Shown piece after piece: positions 1-8,373 of a stretch of DNA of 33,503 nt (the stretch's first letter is position 1; every line of letters starts with the position of its first letter). A program made the translations under genes and the position numbers. The notes beneath the pieces were generated by a model, which saw only the letters and a list, made by a program, of their open reading frames with translations, was not told the DNA's origin and searched no databases. This DNA comes from Chitinophaga pinensis (GTDB taxonomy: Bacteria > Bacteroidota > Bacteroidia > Chitinophagales > UBA10324): positions 1 to 33,503 of the forward strand of contig CAMDDP010000033.1 of assembly GCA_945892775.1 (NCBI GenBank). The letters run 5' to 3'.

Positions 1-381
1 CATATTGCTGATTTTATAAAAGGTCCTCTTCAATCATCACTCCACAATTCCGATTATACTTTTTGTAATATATTTAGGAATAAAATAATTACAGCAGAAC
101 AATGATTGTATATTCTTAATAGAAATATTATAAATGCTGTTTCAAAAAACTAATGATTCAATCACCAGAATTTCTTTCATCCCAACATTCATTTTAGAAT
201 TTTTTTATTCAAAAAAGGGAGAACTTCAACCAGTCAAGCTCAAAGAGCAACATCAACCACAAGCAGCAAAAATTATTTCAGATAGTTTTATGAATCTCCG
301 GCAATGTTACCCACAGCATACCCACAGTGGTTTTTTACTTATTTAATATGCTGGTAATCAATGAGTTATAAATAAAAGCAG
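1..381. other. Non-coding stretch upstream of the tRNA
   Basis: No convincing gene lies in the first 381 bases. A 70-codon open frame at 134-346 (plus) has no signal peptide, domain or family resemblance and looks like chance. The only visible structure is a pair of similar 9-mers, TTACCCACA (307-315) and ATACCCACA (318-326), spaced 11 bases apart. They differ from the DnaA-box consensus by one and two bases. Without origin genes nearby this is weak. The window edge may cut off a neighbouring gene that would explain the region. Confidence 0.4.
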
Positions 382-453
382 TGGTCCTGGTAGGAATCGA
401 ACCTACATTTAAAGTTTAGGAAACTTCCGTTCTATCCATTGAACTACGGGACC
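382..453 (-). tRNA. tRNA-Arg (anticodon CCU)
   Basis: Read on the minus strand the segment folds as a 72-nt cloverleaf. It starts GGTCCCG and has a D-stem GTTC/GAAC. The anticodon stem GAAGT/ACTTT encloses the loop TTCCTAA, so the anticodon is CCT, reading AGG (Arg). The T-arm is GTAGG-TTCGATT-CCTAC and the discriminator base is A. The 3' CCA is not encoded (CAC... follows). The acceptor stem 5' GGTCCCG against 3' CAGGACC pairs except for one C-A mismatch at position 6:67. It lies 74 bases downstream of murB on the same strand and could be part of that transcript. Confidence 0.93.
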
Positions 454-527
454 AAAATTTCACCCTCAAATATCAAAAACAATTTCAGAAAGTTGAACTG
501 GATTTATTTTAAAGCTTGAACCGAATG

Positions 528-1544
528 TCAAACAAGATTCACTTCAAGTTGAATATTAATTCCGAATTTATCGCGAACTGATTTTTGAATATCAAGTGCG
601 AGTTGATACACTTCGTTTCCTGTTGCCCCTCCATAATTAACTAGTACTAAAGCCTGTGAGTTATGCGAACCGGAGTGGCCTACAATTTTACCTCTCCAAC
701 CGCATTGTTCTATTAACCAACCGGCAGGAATTTTAACTGTTCCATCTTTTTGCAAAAAGTTGGGGGCGATCGAATTTTTAGAAATAAAAAAATCAAACTC
801 AGATTTTGTAATCACAGGGTTTTTAAAAAAACTTCCGGCATTTCCTAAAACTTTGGGGTCTGGTAATTTTGAAGAGCGGATTTTTATTACTGCATCACTC
901 ACAGCTTTGATTGTAAGTTCATCTACCTTCATTTCATCCAATGTCATTTTTATATCGCCGTAGTTGACATTGAATTTCGGTTGCTTATTCAATCGAAATG
1001 TGACAGCAGAAATCATGAACTGATTTTTGAATTTATTTTTGAAAACACTTTCGCGATACCCGAATTCACATTCGGCATTTTTAAAAATCACTTTTTCTCC
1101 GGTTGCTATTTCAATAGCTTCTAGCTCTTCAAACACATCCTTTATTTCTACTCCATAGGCTCCAATGTTTTGCATTGGGGCTGCTCCTACCTGCCCTGGA
1201 ATTAGAGAAAGGTTTTCTAATCCTGCAAAATTTTCTTCAATGCACCATAGAACAAACTTGTGCCATTCTTCTCCAGCAGCAACTTTCACCCATACATAAT
1301 TTTCGTCTTCATTAACCAATGAAATTCCTGTAAAGGAATTTTTTATAATCAACCCATCGTAGTTTTTTGTAAATAGAATATTACTTCCACCTCCAAGAAT
1401 TAATTTTTGCTGTAAACGAAATTTTTCTTCATTCGCCAGTTCCCTAAAATCATCTTCAGTTTTTATTTCAGCAAAATACTTTGCATTGACATCAATATGA
1501 AAAGTGTTGTAAGTAAGTAGCGAACTATTTTCTATTACCTCCAT
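528..1544 (-). CDS. murB: UDP-N-acetylenolpyruvoylglucosamine reductase
   Basis: MurB reduces UDP-GlcNAc-enolpyruvate to UDP-MurNAc with NADPH and FAD in the cytoplasm, the second committed step of peptidoglycan synthesis. The 338-residue protein matches type I MurB (E. coli about 340). Visible features are the FAD-binding GGGSNIL (51-57), IPGQVGAAPMQNIGAYG (115-131), the YRES motif (Y163, R164), and the catalytic serine in NAGSFFKNP (S238). The second catalytic acid is the Glu near the end (E334 in LEVNLV). The ATG start at 1544 gives a standard N terminus. metG ends 6 bases upstream on the same strand, so the two genes are probably co-transcribed, with tRNA-Arg following. Nothing is missing. 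Confidence 0.97.
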   Translation of the reverse strand: MEVIENSSLLTYNTFHIDVNAKYFAEIKTEDDFRELANEEKFRLQQKLILGGGSNILFTKNYDGLIIKNSFTGISLVNEDENYVWVKVAAGEEWHKFVLWCIEENFAGLENLSLIPGQVGAAPMQNIGAYGVEIKDVFEELEAIEIATGEKVIFKNAECEFGYRESVFKNKFKNQFMISAVTFRLNKQPKFNVNYGDIKMTLDEMKVDELTIKAVSDAVIKIRSSKLPDPKVLGNAGSFFKNPVITKSEFDFFISKNSIAPNFLQKDGTVKIPAGWLIEQCGWRGKIVGHSGSHNSQALVLVNYGGATGNEVYQLALDIQKSVRDKFGINIQLEVNLV

Positions 1545-1550
1545 TAATAG

Positions 1551-3605
1551 TTATGAGATTTTACTTCCTGCTTTCATTGCTTCGCTTGGCATTATAAATT
1601 TCAACTTTCCATTTTCATCTTCCGCCATTAAAATCATCCCCTTTGATTCAATTCCTTTTATTTTTCGTGGAGCAAGATTGGCAACAATACAAACCTGCTG
1701 ACCAATAATATCTTCTGGTGTATAATGTTCAGCTATTCCTGAAACGATGGTTCTTATTTCAGTTCCAATATCAACTTGCAACTGTAAAAGTTTATCCGCC
1801 TTCTTTACTTTCTCAGCGGCTGTAATAATTCCAACACTCAATTCGAGTTTTGAAAAATCATCGTAATTAATTATTGCCTTTGCAATTACGGTTTTGGGGG
1901 GGGAGGACTCAGGTTCTATCACAACTTCTTTTTGATTAGCATTCAATTTTTCTATTTGCGCAGCTATTTCTTCGTCTTCAATTTTACGAAAAATCAATGC
2001 CGCTTCATTTAATTGATGTCCTGATTCAATCAACTGACCTTTCAATTCTGTATTCCAATTTTTCTTTGGAAGATTCAGCATAGCCAATGTCTTTTCAGCA
2101 GCATTAGGAAGAAAGGGCTGCATGAGCTGAGCAAGATAGGTAGTAATTTCTATTGATAAATACATGACTGTTGCACATCGCTCTTCATTCGATTTAAATA
2201 TTTTCCAAGGTTCGTTATCAGTTAAATATTTATTTCCGGTGCGTGCCAAATTCATTAACAATTGCAATGCTTCACGGAAACGAAATTTTTCTAACGATTC
2301 AGAAATAGTTTGTTGTACAATTTTTATTGCGTCAAGTAATGCATGGTCATTCTGATTCAAGTTTCCACAAACAGGAATTTTCCCGTCGTAAAACTTATGT
2401 GTGAGCACCATTGTTCGATTCACAAAATTTCCGAGTATAGCAACTAATTCATTGTTGTGTCTATCTTGAAAATCTTTCCAGGTAAAATCACTGTCTTTTG
2501 TTTCAGGCGCAATGGAAGTAAGTACATAACGCAGTGTGTCCTGCATTCCAGGAAAATCTTTTAAATAATCATGAAGCCAAACAGCCCAATTACGTGAGGT
2601 AGAAAGCTTTTCTCCTTCTAAGTTCAGAAATTCATTGGCAGGAACATTATCAGGAATAATATAATCGCCATGCGCTTGAAGTATAGTTGGAAAAATGATA
2701 CAATGAAAAACAATATTGTCTTTACCAATAAAATGAATGAGCTGAGAGTCTTTGTCCTTCCAATATTTCTCCCAGTCATTGGGCCTCAACTCCTTTGTTG
2801 CGCTGATATATCCAATTGGTGCATCAAACCATACATACAAAACTTTGTGTTCTGAATCAGGCAATGGAACTCTCACTCCCCAATCTAAATCACGAGTCAT
2901 AGCTCGCGGATGCAAGCCACCATTCAACCAGCTTTTGCACTGACCATACACATTGGTTTTCCAATCATCTTTATGATTTTCTAAAATCCATTCGCGTAAC
3001 CACGGTTCATAATTTTGCAATGGCAGGTACCAGTGCTTTGTTTCCTTCATCACAGGAACATTGCCACTTAAAACCGAAACTGGATTCTTTAACTCTTTTG
3101 GAGACAAGCTGCTTCCACATTTCTCGCATTGATCTCCGTAGGCCTTTTCATTAGCACAAACCGGACAAATACCCATAATATATCTATCGGCCAAAAACAT
3201 TTTCTCTTGTTCATCATACAACTGCTGTGAAGTTTCTTCAGTAAAAACTCCTTTCTTATATAGATCAAGAAAAAATTGCTGTGCTGTTTCGTGGTGAATT
3301 TTATTGGAAGTGCGCGAGTAGATGTCAAATGAAATTCCAAACTCCTCAAAAGAGTTTTTCATCAAAGAATGATACTTGTCAACGAATTGCTGAGGAGTAA
3401 TTCCTTCTTTGCGTGCACCCAGAGTAATAGGAACTCCATGCTCATCACTGCCACAGATATACAATATGTCATCACCCTTTAATCGCCTGTAACGGGAATA
3501 GGTATCCGCTGGCAAATACGCCCCTGCTAAATGTCCAAGATGAATTCCACCATTAGCGTAAGGCAGTGCAGCAGTAATTGTATATCTCTTCCACTTTTTC
3601 TCCAT
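1551..3605 (-). CDS. metG: Methionyl-tRNA synthetase with C-terminal tRNA-binding domain
   Basis: Class I synthetase charging tRNA-Met in the cytoplasm. The 684 residues hold the catalytic HIGH box as HLGH (22-25), a zinc knob with C147, C150, C160 and C163, and the KMSKS loop as KLSTS (333-337). An alpha-helical anticodon-binding domain (about 370-540) follows, then a C-terminal Trbp111/EMAP-like OB domain (from about residue 575, [10 protein letters not shown]) that in E. coli-type enzymes dimerises and aids tRNA binding. The linker between the last two domains is encoded by a run of eight C on the coding strand (G8 at 1896-1903), giving the residues SSPPK. Length and motifs are normal for Bacteroidota MetG. 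It leads the metG-murB pair with a 6-base gap. Confidence 0.97.
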   Translation of the reverse strand: MEKKWKRYTITAALPYANGGIHLGHLAGAYLPADTYSRYRRLKGDDILYICGSDEHGVPITLGARKEGITPQQFVDKYHSLMKNSFEEFGISFDIYSRTSNKIHHETAQQFFLDLYKKGVFTEETSQQLYDEQEKMFLADRYIMGICPVCANEKAYGDQCEKCGSSLSPKELKNPVSVLSGNVPVMKETKHWYLPLQNYEPWLREWILENHKDDWKTNVYGQCKSWLNGGLHPRAMTRDLDWGVRVPLPDSEHKVLYVWFDAPIGYISATKELRPNDWEKYWKDKDSQLIHFIGKDNIVFHCIIFPTILQAHGDYIIPDNVPANEFLNLEGEKLSTSRNWAVWLHDYLKDFPGMQDTLRYVLTSIAPETKDSDFTWKDFQDRHNNELVAILGNFVNRTMVLTHKFYDGKIPVCGNLNQNDHALLDAIKIVQQTISESLEKFRFREALQLLMNLARTGNKYLTDNEPWKIFKSNEERCATVMYLSIEITTYLAQLMQPFLPNAAEKTLAMLNLPKKNWNTELKGQLIESGHQLNEAALIFRKIEDEEIAAQIEKLNANQKEVVIEPESSPPKTVIAKAIINYDDFSKLELSVGIITAAEKVKKADKLLQLQVDIGTEIRTIVSGIAEHYTPEDIIGQQVCIVANLAPRKIKGIESKGMILMAEDENGKLKFIMPSEAMKAGSKIS

Positions 3606-4045
3606 TCAAAAAAAACTCTGTTGTTTCGCCGATAAATATAATCGTGGATTAACGATTGCAGATTGTAAAATACAAACTACAGTTATTCAATTATGTGGAA
3701 ATTATTTTTTTCGATCCGTATTGAGGATTTTAAAAAAATAAATCCCCATGATACGGCTGTAACTTCAATCATAAAACATCCAATACCGAGCAAAAGCTGG
3801 AATTACTCTTGTTTAATTTCTGATTTTGCAAGCTGAACACTTAACAAAAAACACTCGGTAATAAAGGATGCATTCGCTAAATTCCAGGAAATATTTTGCC
3901 AGTAACCATACATCGAAAGCATTCCGCCAAGGAAGCCAAAAAACAACATCTGAAAGAAGCAAATAATATTGGTATAGAGTGTATGACTATGCTACGATTG
4001 CGGCTGAGGCTCAACAGAACTCATATAATAGTTTTACTACCCCAA
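3606..4045. other. 440-base intergenic region between metG and the T9SS cargo gene
   Basis: This region holds the metG promoter (minus strand) and the 3' flank of the downstream secreted-protein gene. A small perfect inverted repeat AATCGT...ACGATT is seen close to metG. On the minus strand an uninterrupted 48-codon frame (3803-3949, ATG to TAA) starts with the hydrophobic stretch MLFFGFLGGML. I do not recognise it and its frame upstream is closed by a TAG, so it may be chance or the remnant of a longer gene. A plus-strand frame at 3896-4108 runs into the next gene's tail and is not credible. No RNA gene or mobile element is seen. Confidence 0.4.
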
Positions 4046-4786
4046 TTAATACCTTATAACTTTTTCAAAATGGGATTCGCCGTTTTTGTTTTTGAATTCC
4101 ATTATTGAAATCCCACTCCAATTGTTATTCAATTTTATTGAATTCGAGGCTTCATCACTCAAAATAAATTGTTCTAATATTCTTCCTGATAAATCATAAA
4201 ATATCACTTCACTTTCTGAAAATGAATTAGTGCAATAAATATTTAACTCATTTGAAAATGGAACTGGTGTAATGGAGAAGTTTTTTGTCAATTTCAAATT
4301 ATTAGAATTAGTTCCACTACACGGAGCCCCTCCTATTAATGAATAATCAAAGATTAAAGAACTGCATAAAGAATCGTAATTAAACAATCCTCCTGTATCA
4401 ATTAAAGTTGCTCCCTGTTCCCAAACCAGCGAATACAGAAAAGGATATGCAGCATTTGAACTTGCATTATAATGAACTATTGAGCCGCTTTTTGCATAAA
4501 AACTATATATTCCATATGGCGTTGCTCCCATTGAATCGCTGAATATCACAGCAGCTCCGCTTTCTAAGTAAAATTTATTAGTCCCGGTAGAGTTTCCATA
4601 AACAGTTAAAGTTGAACCCGGGCAGATTAAAAATTGATGCCCCGGCAGCAAAGAATTATTGATGCTTGAATCCATGGATATAACATGTACATCAGCAGGA
4701 ATTACATAAGAACACTGAGCTTTAGAAAAAAAGAAAGAGCAAAGTGACACTGTGAAAAGCAAAAGTGTTTTGTTAAAAATGTTCAT
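4046..4786 (-). CDS. Secreted protein with T9SS C-terminal sorting tail
   Basis: The 246-residue protein starts with a Sec signal peptide (hydrophobic core to about residue 20, cleavage expected near SKAQ-C). A small beta-rich body with serine, glycine and asparagine bias follows. The last roughly 75 residues form a type A T9SS sorting domain: ITPVPFSNELNIY, then VIFYDLSGRILEQ, then a final strand ending HFEKVIRY. This tail directs export through the PorSS/T9SS machinery and, in known cases, surface anchoring after removal by PorU. The middle has no recognised catalytic motif, so the role is unknown. The consensus FPNP of the tail is VPFSN here. It is transcribed divergently from the LD-carboxypeptidase with 63 bases between them. 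Confidence 0.8.
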   Translation of the reverse strand: MNIFNKTLLLFTVSLCSFFFSKAQCSYVIPADVHVISMDSSINNSLLPGHQFLICPGSTLTVYGNSTGTNKFYLESGAAVIFSDSMGATPYGIYSFYAKSGSIVHYNASSNAAYPFLYSLVWEQGATLIDTGGLFNYDSLCSSLIFDYSLIGGAPCSGTNSNNLKLTKNFSITPVPFSNELNIYCTNSFSESEVIFYDLSGRILEQFILSDEASNSIKLNNNWSGISIMEFKNKNGESHFEKVIRY

Positions 4787-4849
4787 TGTCTGATTTTTTG
4801 TGAATTAAAAATAACAAGTATAAAGACATGTGAACTATATATTTCGTGC

Positions 4850-5767
4850 ATGATTGAAAATATTATTACGCCTCTAAAATTAAAAGCGGGAGATAAAATC
4901 GGAATTGTAGCAACAGCAAGAAAAATATCATTGCAGGAAATTCAATTTGCAATTGATACTATAAATGGCTGGGGACTGGAAGTAGTTTGGGGCAGCACAA
5001 TCGGAAAAGAAGATTTTCAATTTGCAGGAACAGATGAAGAAAGACTGGCTGATTTTCAAAACTTACTTGATGATGATTCGGTTAAAGGAATAATATGTGC
5101 CAGAGGCGGTTATGGTACAGTAAGGTTTGTTGATGAAATTGATTTTCGTAAATTTTCAAAAAAACCAAAATGGATTTGCGGTTATAGTGACATCACAGTA
5201 TTGCATTCGCACTTACTTAATGTTTATAATATTGCGTCTGTTCATTCAACTATGCCATTAAGCTTTAGTGAAAACACGGAAGACTCATTAGAAAGTTTGC
5301 GTGAAATTCTATTTGGAGAGAATGTTTCTTACTCGTTTGCCGCTAATAAATTGAATAGAATAGGATCAGAAGAAGGAATTTTATGTGGTGGAAATCTCTC
5401 ACTACTTCAGAATTTATCAGGAACCGATTCGGATTTAGATACTGATGAAAAAATACTTTTTATTGAAGATGTAGATGAGTATTTATACCATTTTGACCGA
5501 ATGATTCAATGGTTAAAAAGAAGCGGTAAATTGAATAACCTTTCAGGACTGATGGTAGGTCATTTAAGTAAAATGAAAAACTTAAACGAAAAAAACCCGT
5601 TTGGCAAAACTGCTGAAGAAATAGTTGCTGAAGCAGTTAGAGAATTTGACTATCCCATATGTTTTGGATTTCCTGCGGGTCACGAAAATGATAATAGAGC
5701 TTTGATAATTGGAGGGAGATACGGACTAACTGTAGGAAATGAAAAGGTAGACCTAAAAATGTTTTGA
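4850..5767 (+). CDS. LD-carboxypeptidase, peptidase family S66
   Basis: S66 (LdcA-type) enzymes remove the terminal D-Ala from tetrapeptide stems during cytoplasmic peptidoglycan recycling. The 305-residue protein has no signal peptide, as expected for the cytoplasmic form. It carries CARGGYG (83-89), the nucleophile serine in GYSDIT (S113), a glutamate in LFIEDVDE (E206) and a histidine in FPAGHENDN (H278). These match the Ser-Glu-His triad known for Pseudomonas LdcA. The ATG at 4850 is the first in frame and gives the expected LKxGDKIGIVA opening. The stop codon lies inside a perfect inverted repeat shared with the convergent small gene. It sits near murB and metG but is transcribed alone. 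Confidence 0.92.
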   Translation: MIENIITPLKLKAGDKIGIVATARKISLQEIQFAIDTINGWGLEVVWGSTIGKEDFQFAGTDEERLADFQNLLDDDSVKGIICARGGYGTVRFVDEIDFRKFSKKPKWICGYSDITVLHSHLLNVYNIASVHSTMPLSFSENTEDSLESLREILFGENVSYSFAANKLNRIGSEEGILCGGNLSLLQNLSGTDSDLDTDEKILFIEDVDEYLYHFDRMIQWLKRSGKLNNLSGLMVGHLSKMKNLNEKNPFGKTAEEIVAEAVREFDYPICFGFPAGHENDNRALIIGGRYGLTVGNEKVDLKMF

Positions 5768-5784
5768 AATGATTATTTCAAAAC
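5755..5784 (-). terminator. Hairpin between convergent genes, likely terminator for the minus strand
   Basis: GTTTTGAAAT (5761-5770) and ATTTCAAAAC (5775-5784) are perfect 10-base inverted repeats around a 4-base loop. Read on the minus strand the stem is followed by ATTTTTAGG, a short U-run. Read on the plus strand no U-run follows. The stem covers the stop codons of both the LD-carboxypeptidase gene and the 43-residue minus-strand gene. The stem is AT-rich with two G-C pairs, so termination strength is uncertain. Confidence 0.4.
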
Positions 5785-5904
5785 CACATAAGCGAGCAAT
5801 AGCCACAAAAGTCCTTTGGCTAAGAAAAATAAAAACCCAATAAAACCAACACGCTTAAACCAATACATTATTGATTGTTTATTGTTAGCGTACCACTTAT
5901 TCAT
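5773..5904 (-). CDS. Small single-span membrane protein, 43 residues
   Basis: This open frame runs from ATG at 5904 to TAA at 5773-5775. The product is basic at the N-terminal side (KWYANNKQ, then YWFKRVG) and then forms one hydrophobic segment, GFIGFLFFLAKGLLWLLLAY. The arrangement KR-VG-aromatic helix-AKGLLW resembles short uncharacterised membrane proteins that I recall from Bacteroidota, but I cannot name a family. A second in-frame ATG at 5868 would give 31 residues and keep the whole motif. It starts 48 bases after the sugar transferase stop on the same strand, so it probably rides on that transcript, and the hairpin at 5761-5784 ends it. No Shine-Dalgarno sequence is seen, as is normal in this phylum. 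Confidence 0.6.
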   Translation of the reverse strand: MNKWYANNKQSIMYWFKRVGFIGFLFFLAKGLLWLLLAYVVLK

Positions 5905-5952
5905 TTGGCAATATTAAAGCGTGTAATCGAATAAATAATAAATATCTCCAAA

Positions 5953-7371
5953 CTATTTTCCTTTCCCTTGCCATACAGTTTTGATGGTATAAAGCATGAT
6001 TTTAAAATCGAGCGTTAAAGACATATTTTCTATATACAACAAATCAAATTTCATTCGCAGCACCATTTCATCTACTTCGGAAGCATAACCAAATTTCACC
6101 ATGCCATAAGATGTAATTCCAGGTTTTGCACGCTGAATATTTACATAGTCAGGAGCTAGTTGAACCAACTGATTAATAAAAAATTGTCGCTCGGGTCGTG
6201 GCCCCACCAAGGTCATCTCACCTTTCAATACATTAAAAAACTGGGGCAGTTCATCTAAGTGCCATTTTCGCATAACCTTGCCAAAAGATGTTATTCTTTC
6301 ATCGTTATAATTGGAAAGTGCAGGACCATTTTTCTCAGCATCTTCTCGCATCGATCTGAATTTATAAATAGTAAAAGGTTTGCCATACAGTCCAATTCGC
6401 TCCTGCTGGTAAAATATTTTTCCAACTGAGGAAAATTTAATCCTCAAAACACAAAAAAGGTAAACAGGGGAAAGAAGAATGATTACAACAATAGAGACTA
6501 ATAAATCTGTAAGTCGCTTAAAATTATATTGCCATTGCGACATTAACTCAGGATAAATTTCAATAAATGCGGCACCTAATAGATGATTCATTCGGGCAGA
6601 ACCACTAAGAATATCAAAAGTGTCAGGAATAAGTTTAATTATAACATTTCGGTTTACTAACAAATTAATAATATTATTTAATCGAGGATGCTCGGAAGTT
6701 TCAATAGCAATAATCACTTCCTCTACATCCAATTGCTGAATCAAATTTGGCAATTGATTTAATTTCCCTAAACAATGCAAATAAGTTTCAAGCCCATTAG
6801 TAGAATTTCCATTAGTATCAAGAAAGCCAATCAAATTGTATCCTTGATAATTATTTTTTGTTATCTCTTTATAAATTTCAATTGCCCTTGTATTTCCTCC
6901 TATTATTAAAGTATTAAATCCAACTTTTTTATTAAGGAGTCTTCGTTTTGCATTATTTAAAATGATTAAACGAGAAGCCCCTGTAAAAAAAAATTGTGCG
7001 AACAAAAGAACCCCAACTGAAATATAGTAATCGCGGTAGTTAACAATTCGATCATCCAACATAACTGTGAAAAACAAAATGATAACACCTAACGCAATCA
7101 CTAAAAAAGTCTTTGCTATTTCATTGATGCGCGACTTACGATAAATGTTGGTGTAAAATCCAAGCATCCAGAAGAGCATTATCCAACAAAATGGAATAAA
7201 TATAATTCCAACAAAAAATCGACAATCAGCAATTAACAAATTAAAATCAGTGATAGAAAAAGCTTCATTATAAACTTTACGAAAAATAAAAAAAAACATC
7301 CATCCAATAACCGCACTAAAAAAATCAGCTATCACATATTTTAGAGTACCAGAGCGGATATACGGCTTCAT
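5953..7371 (-). CDS. Polyprenyl-phosphate sugar-1-phosphate transferase (exopolysaccharide initiating type)
   Basis: This enzyme family transfers a sugar-1-phosphate from a nucleotide sugar to undecaprenyl phosphate at the inner membrane, starting exopolysaccharide or O-antigen synthesis. The 472 residues show four N-terminal membrane helices (about 10-30, 50-72, 85-105, 115-135) and a nucleotide-binding-like soluble domain (about 150-260, NTLIIGGN). A membrane re-entrant helix (about 285-308) leads into the bacterial sugar transferase domain, with KFRSM (337-341), LDELPQ (372-377, including the Asp-Glu pair D373/E374 catalytic in this family) and VGPRPE (389-394). This is the WcaJ/WbaP-like long form. 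The start ATG overlaps the stop of the upstream lipoprotein gene by 4 bases, suggesting coupled translation. No glycosyltransferase cluster is visible around it, so the sugar and polymer are unknown. Confidence 0.92.
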   Translation of the reverse strand: MKPYIRSGTLKYVIADFFSAVIGWMFFFIFRKVYNEAFSITDFNLLIADCRFFVGIIFIPFCWIMLFWMLGFYTNIYRKSRINEIAKTFLVIALGVIILFFTVMLDDRIVNYRDYYISVGVLLFAQFFFTGASRLIILNNAKRRLLNKKVGFNTLIIGGNTRAIEIYKEITKNNYQGYNLIGFLDTNGNSTNGLETYLHCLGKLNQLPNLIQQLDVEEVIIAIETSEHPRLNNIINLLVNRNVIIKLIPDTFDILSGSARMNHLLGAAFIEIYPELMSQWQYNFKRLTDLLVSIVVIILLSPVYLFCVLRIKFSSVGKIFYQQERIGLYGKPFTIYKFRSMREDAEKNGPALSNYNDERITSFGKVMRKWHLDELPQFFNVLKGEMTLVGPRPERQFFINQLVQLAPDYVNIQRAKPGITSYGMVKFGYASEVDEMVLRMKFDLLYIENMSLTLDFKIMLYTIKTVWQGKGK

Positions 7372-8252
7372 TGAAGAGTAATCAATTTAATATTATCAAT
7401 AAAAATTTCGCTGGTGGCCACACTAGTATCTCTCTGAACACGAATGAGAATATTATAGTCGTCAGGAATAATTGAAGCAAGCACCTCAGTAAGATTGAGA
7501 TAAATTTTACTCCATTCCTCTTTAGGAGTTATGTTCCAATTGTAAAATTTAATTGAACTGCCAGAGGTATTAGCAAGAACTCCCAGTTCAAATTTTTGAT
7601 TGCATTTATAATTCATTTCAATATAAATAGGCGACCCATTATTAGTAAATGTATAATTAGTAGCGGATTTGCATTCGCCAAAAACAAACGCACTATCTAA
7701 TTTTAAAAAACCAGAAAACCCCCCTTCAAATACATCTGCACTGTTTGTGCGAATTAGAGTTGTATCGCCAGATAGTTTTATAAAATTATTTCCAAATTCA
7801 AAATCTTCATTCAACAAAAATAAAGTTCCTGGCTTGTAAGAATAAATCGGTTTTAAATGATAGGTATCTTTCGGTTGAAGGTTTACAACAAAAGTATCAG
7901 GATAAAAAAAAGGGTAAGCAATTCTTGTTCCCGCCACGCCGTTTTGCAGTACGCCGCCTACCACCACAATATTCTGCGTTCCATCTTTCAATAGAGGAAA
8001 TATTATTGGCATCTCATATACCCCTTGAAGACTATTACCAATGTATATCCACGCGTCGGAAACTCTTTGAGATGCCGTCCCCTGCACAGTGGAAACAATA
8101 TTTATTGAAGGTGAATCAATTTGAATATAAGCAGGTATCTGCTCAACAGGATTTATTAAATTGCAAGATGGCAATACGAAATTAACACACAAATAAATTA
8201 TAATAATTAGTGGTAGAGTAAATGGTGTTTTCAAACGAGGGACTAATTGCAC
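7368..8252 (-). CDS. Putative lipoprotein, beta-sandwich type, function unknown
   Basis: The 294-residue protein opens with a basic start, a hydrophobic stretch and a lipobox LPSC (C30), so it should be a lipid-anchored envelope protein. The following part (EQIPAYIQIDSPSI, then segments like SDAWIYIGNSLQGVYEMP and a proline-rich strand) resembles a conserved beta-rich Bacteroidota hypothetical domain. The second half (about 150-294) reads as a jelly-roll carbohydrate-binding-like fold but has no diagnostic motif. It overlaps the sugar transferase start by 4 bases (ATGA), so the two are probably one operon. A link with polysaccharide assembly is inferred from this context only. Confidence 0.75.
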   Translation of the reverse strand: MQLVPRLKTPFTLPLIIIIYLCVNFVLPSCNLINPVEQIPAYIQIDSPSINIVSTVQGTASQRVSDAWIYIGNSLQGVYEMPIIFPLLKDGTQNIVVVGGVLQNGVAGTRIAYPFFYPDTFVVNLQPKDTYHLKPIYSYKPGTLFLLNEDFEFGNNFIKLSGDTTLIRTNSADVFEGGFSGFLKLDSAFVFGECKSATNYTFTNNGSPIYIEMNYKCNQKFELGVLANTSGSSIKFYNWNITPKEEWSKIYLNLTEVLASIIPDDYNILIRVQRDTSVATSEIFIDNIKLITLQ

Positions 8253-8373
8253 TTTAACTTATGATCTTAAATATTATTGTGTAACCTAATTTTTTTTAAG
8301 GGCGCGCAAATTAATAATTGAAATCTAATTGAACGATAAAAACAGATTAACGCTCTTCGATTACTTTTACAGC

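Noticed and set aside
134-346. 70-codon plus-strand frame
   Set aside because: No domain, no signal, low-complexity amino acid mix and no conserved context; likely chance in AT-rich DNA.
3089-3349. 86-codon minus-strand frame in metG
   Set aside because: Out-of-frame shadow inside the intact metG coding sequence.
3803-3949. 48-codon minus-strand frame with hydrophobic start
   Set aside because: Not recognised, isolated, and closed by a stop upstream; kept only as a note on the intergenic region.
3896-4108. 70-codon plus-strand frame
   Set aside because: Overlaps the end of the T9SS cargo gene on the other strand; product is lysine-rich without any recognisable feature.
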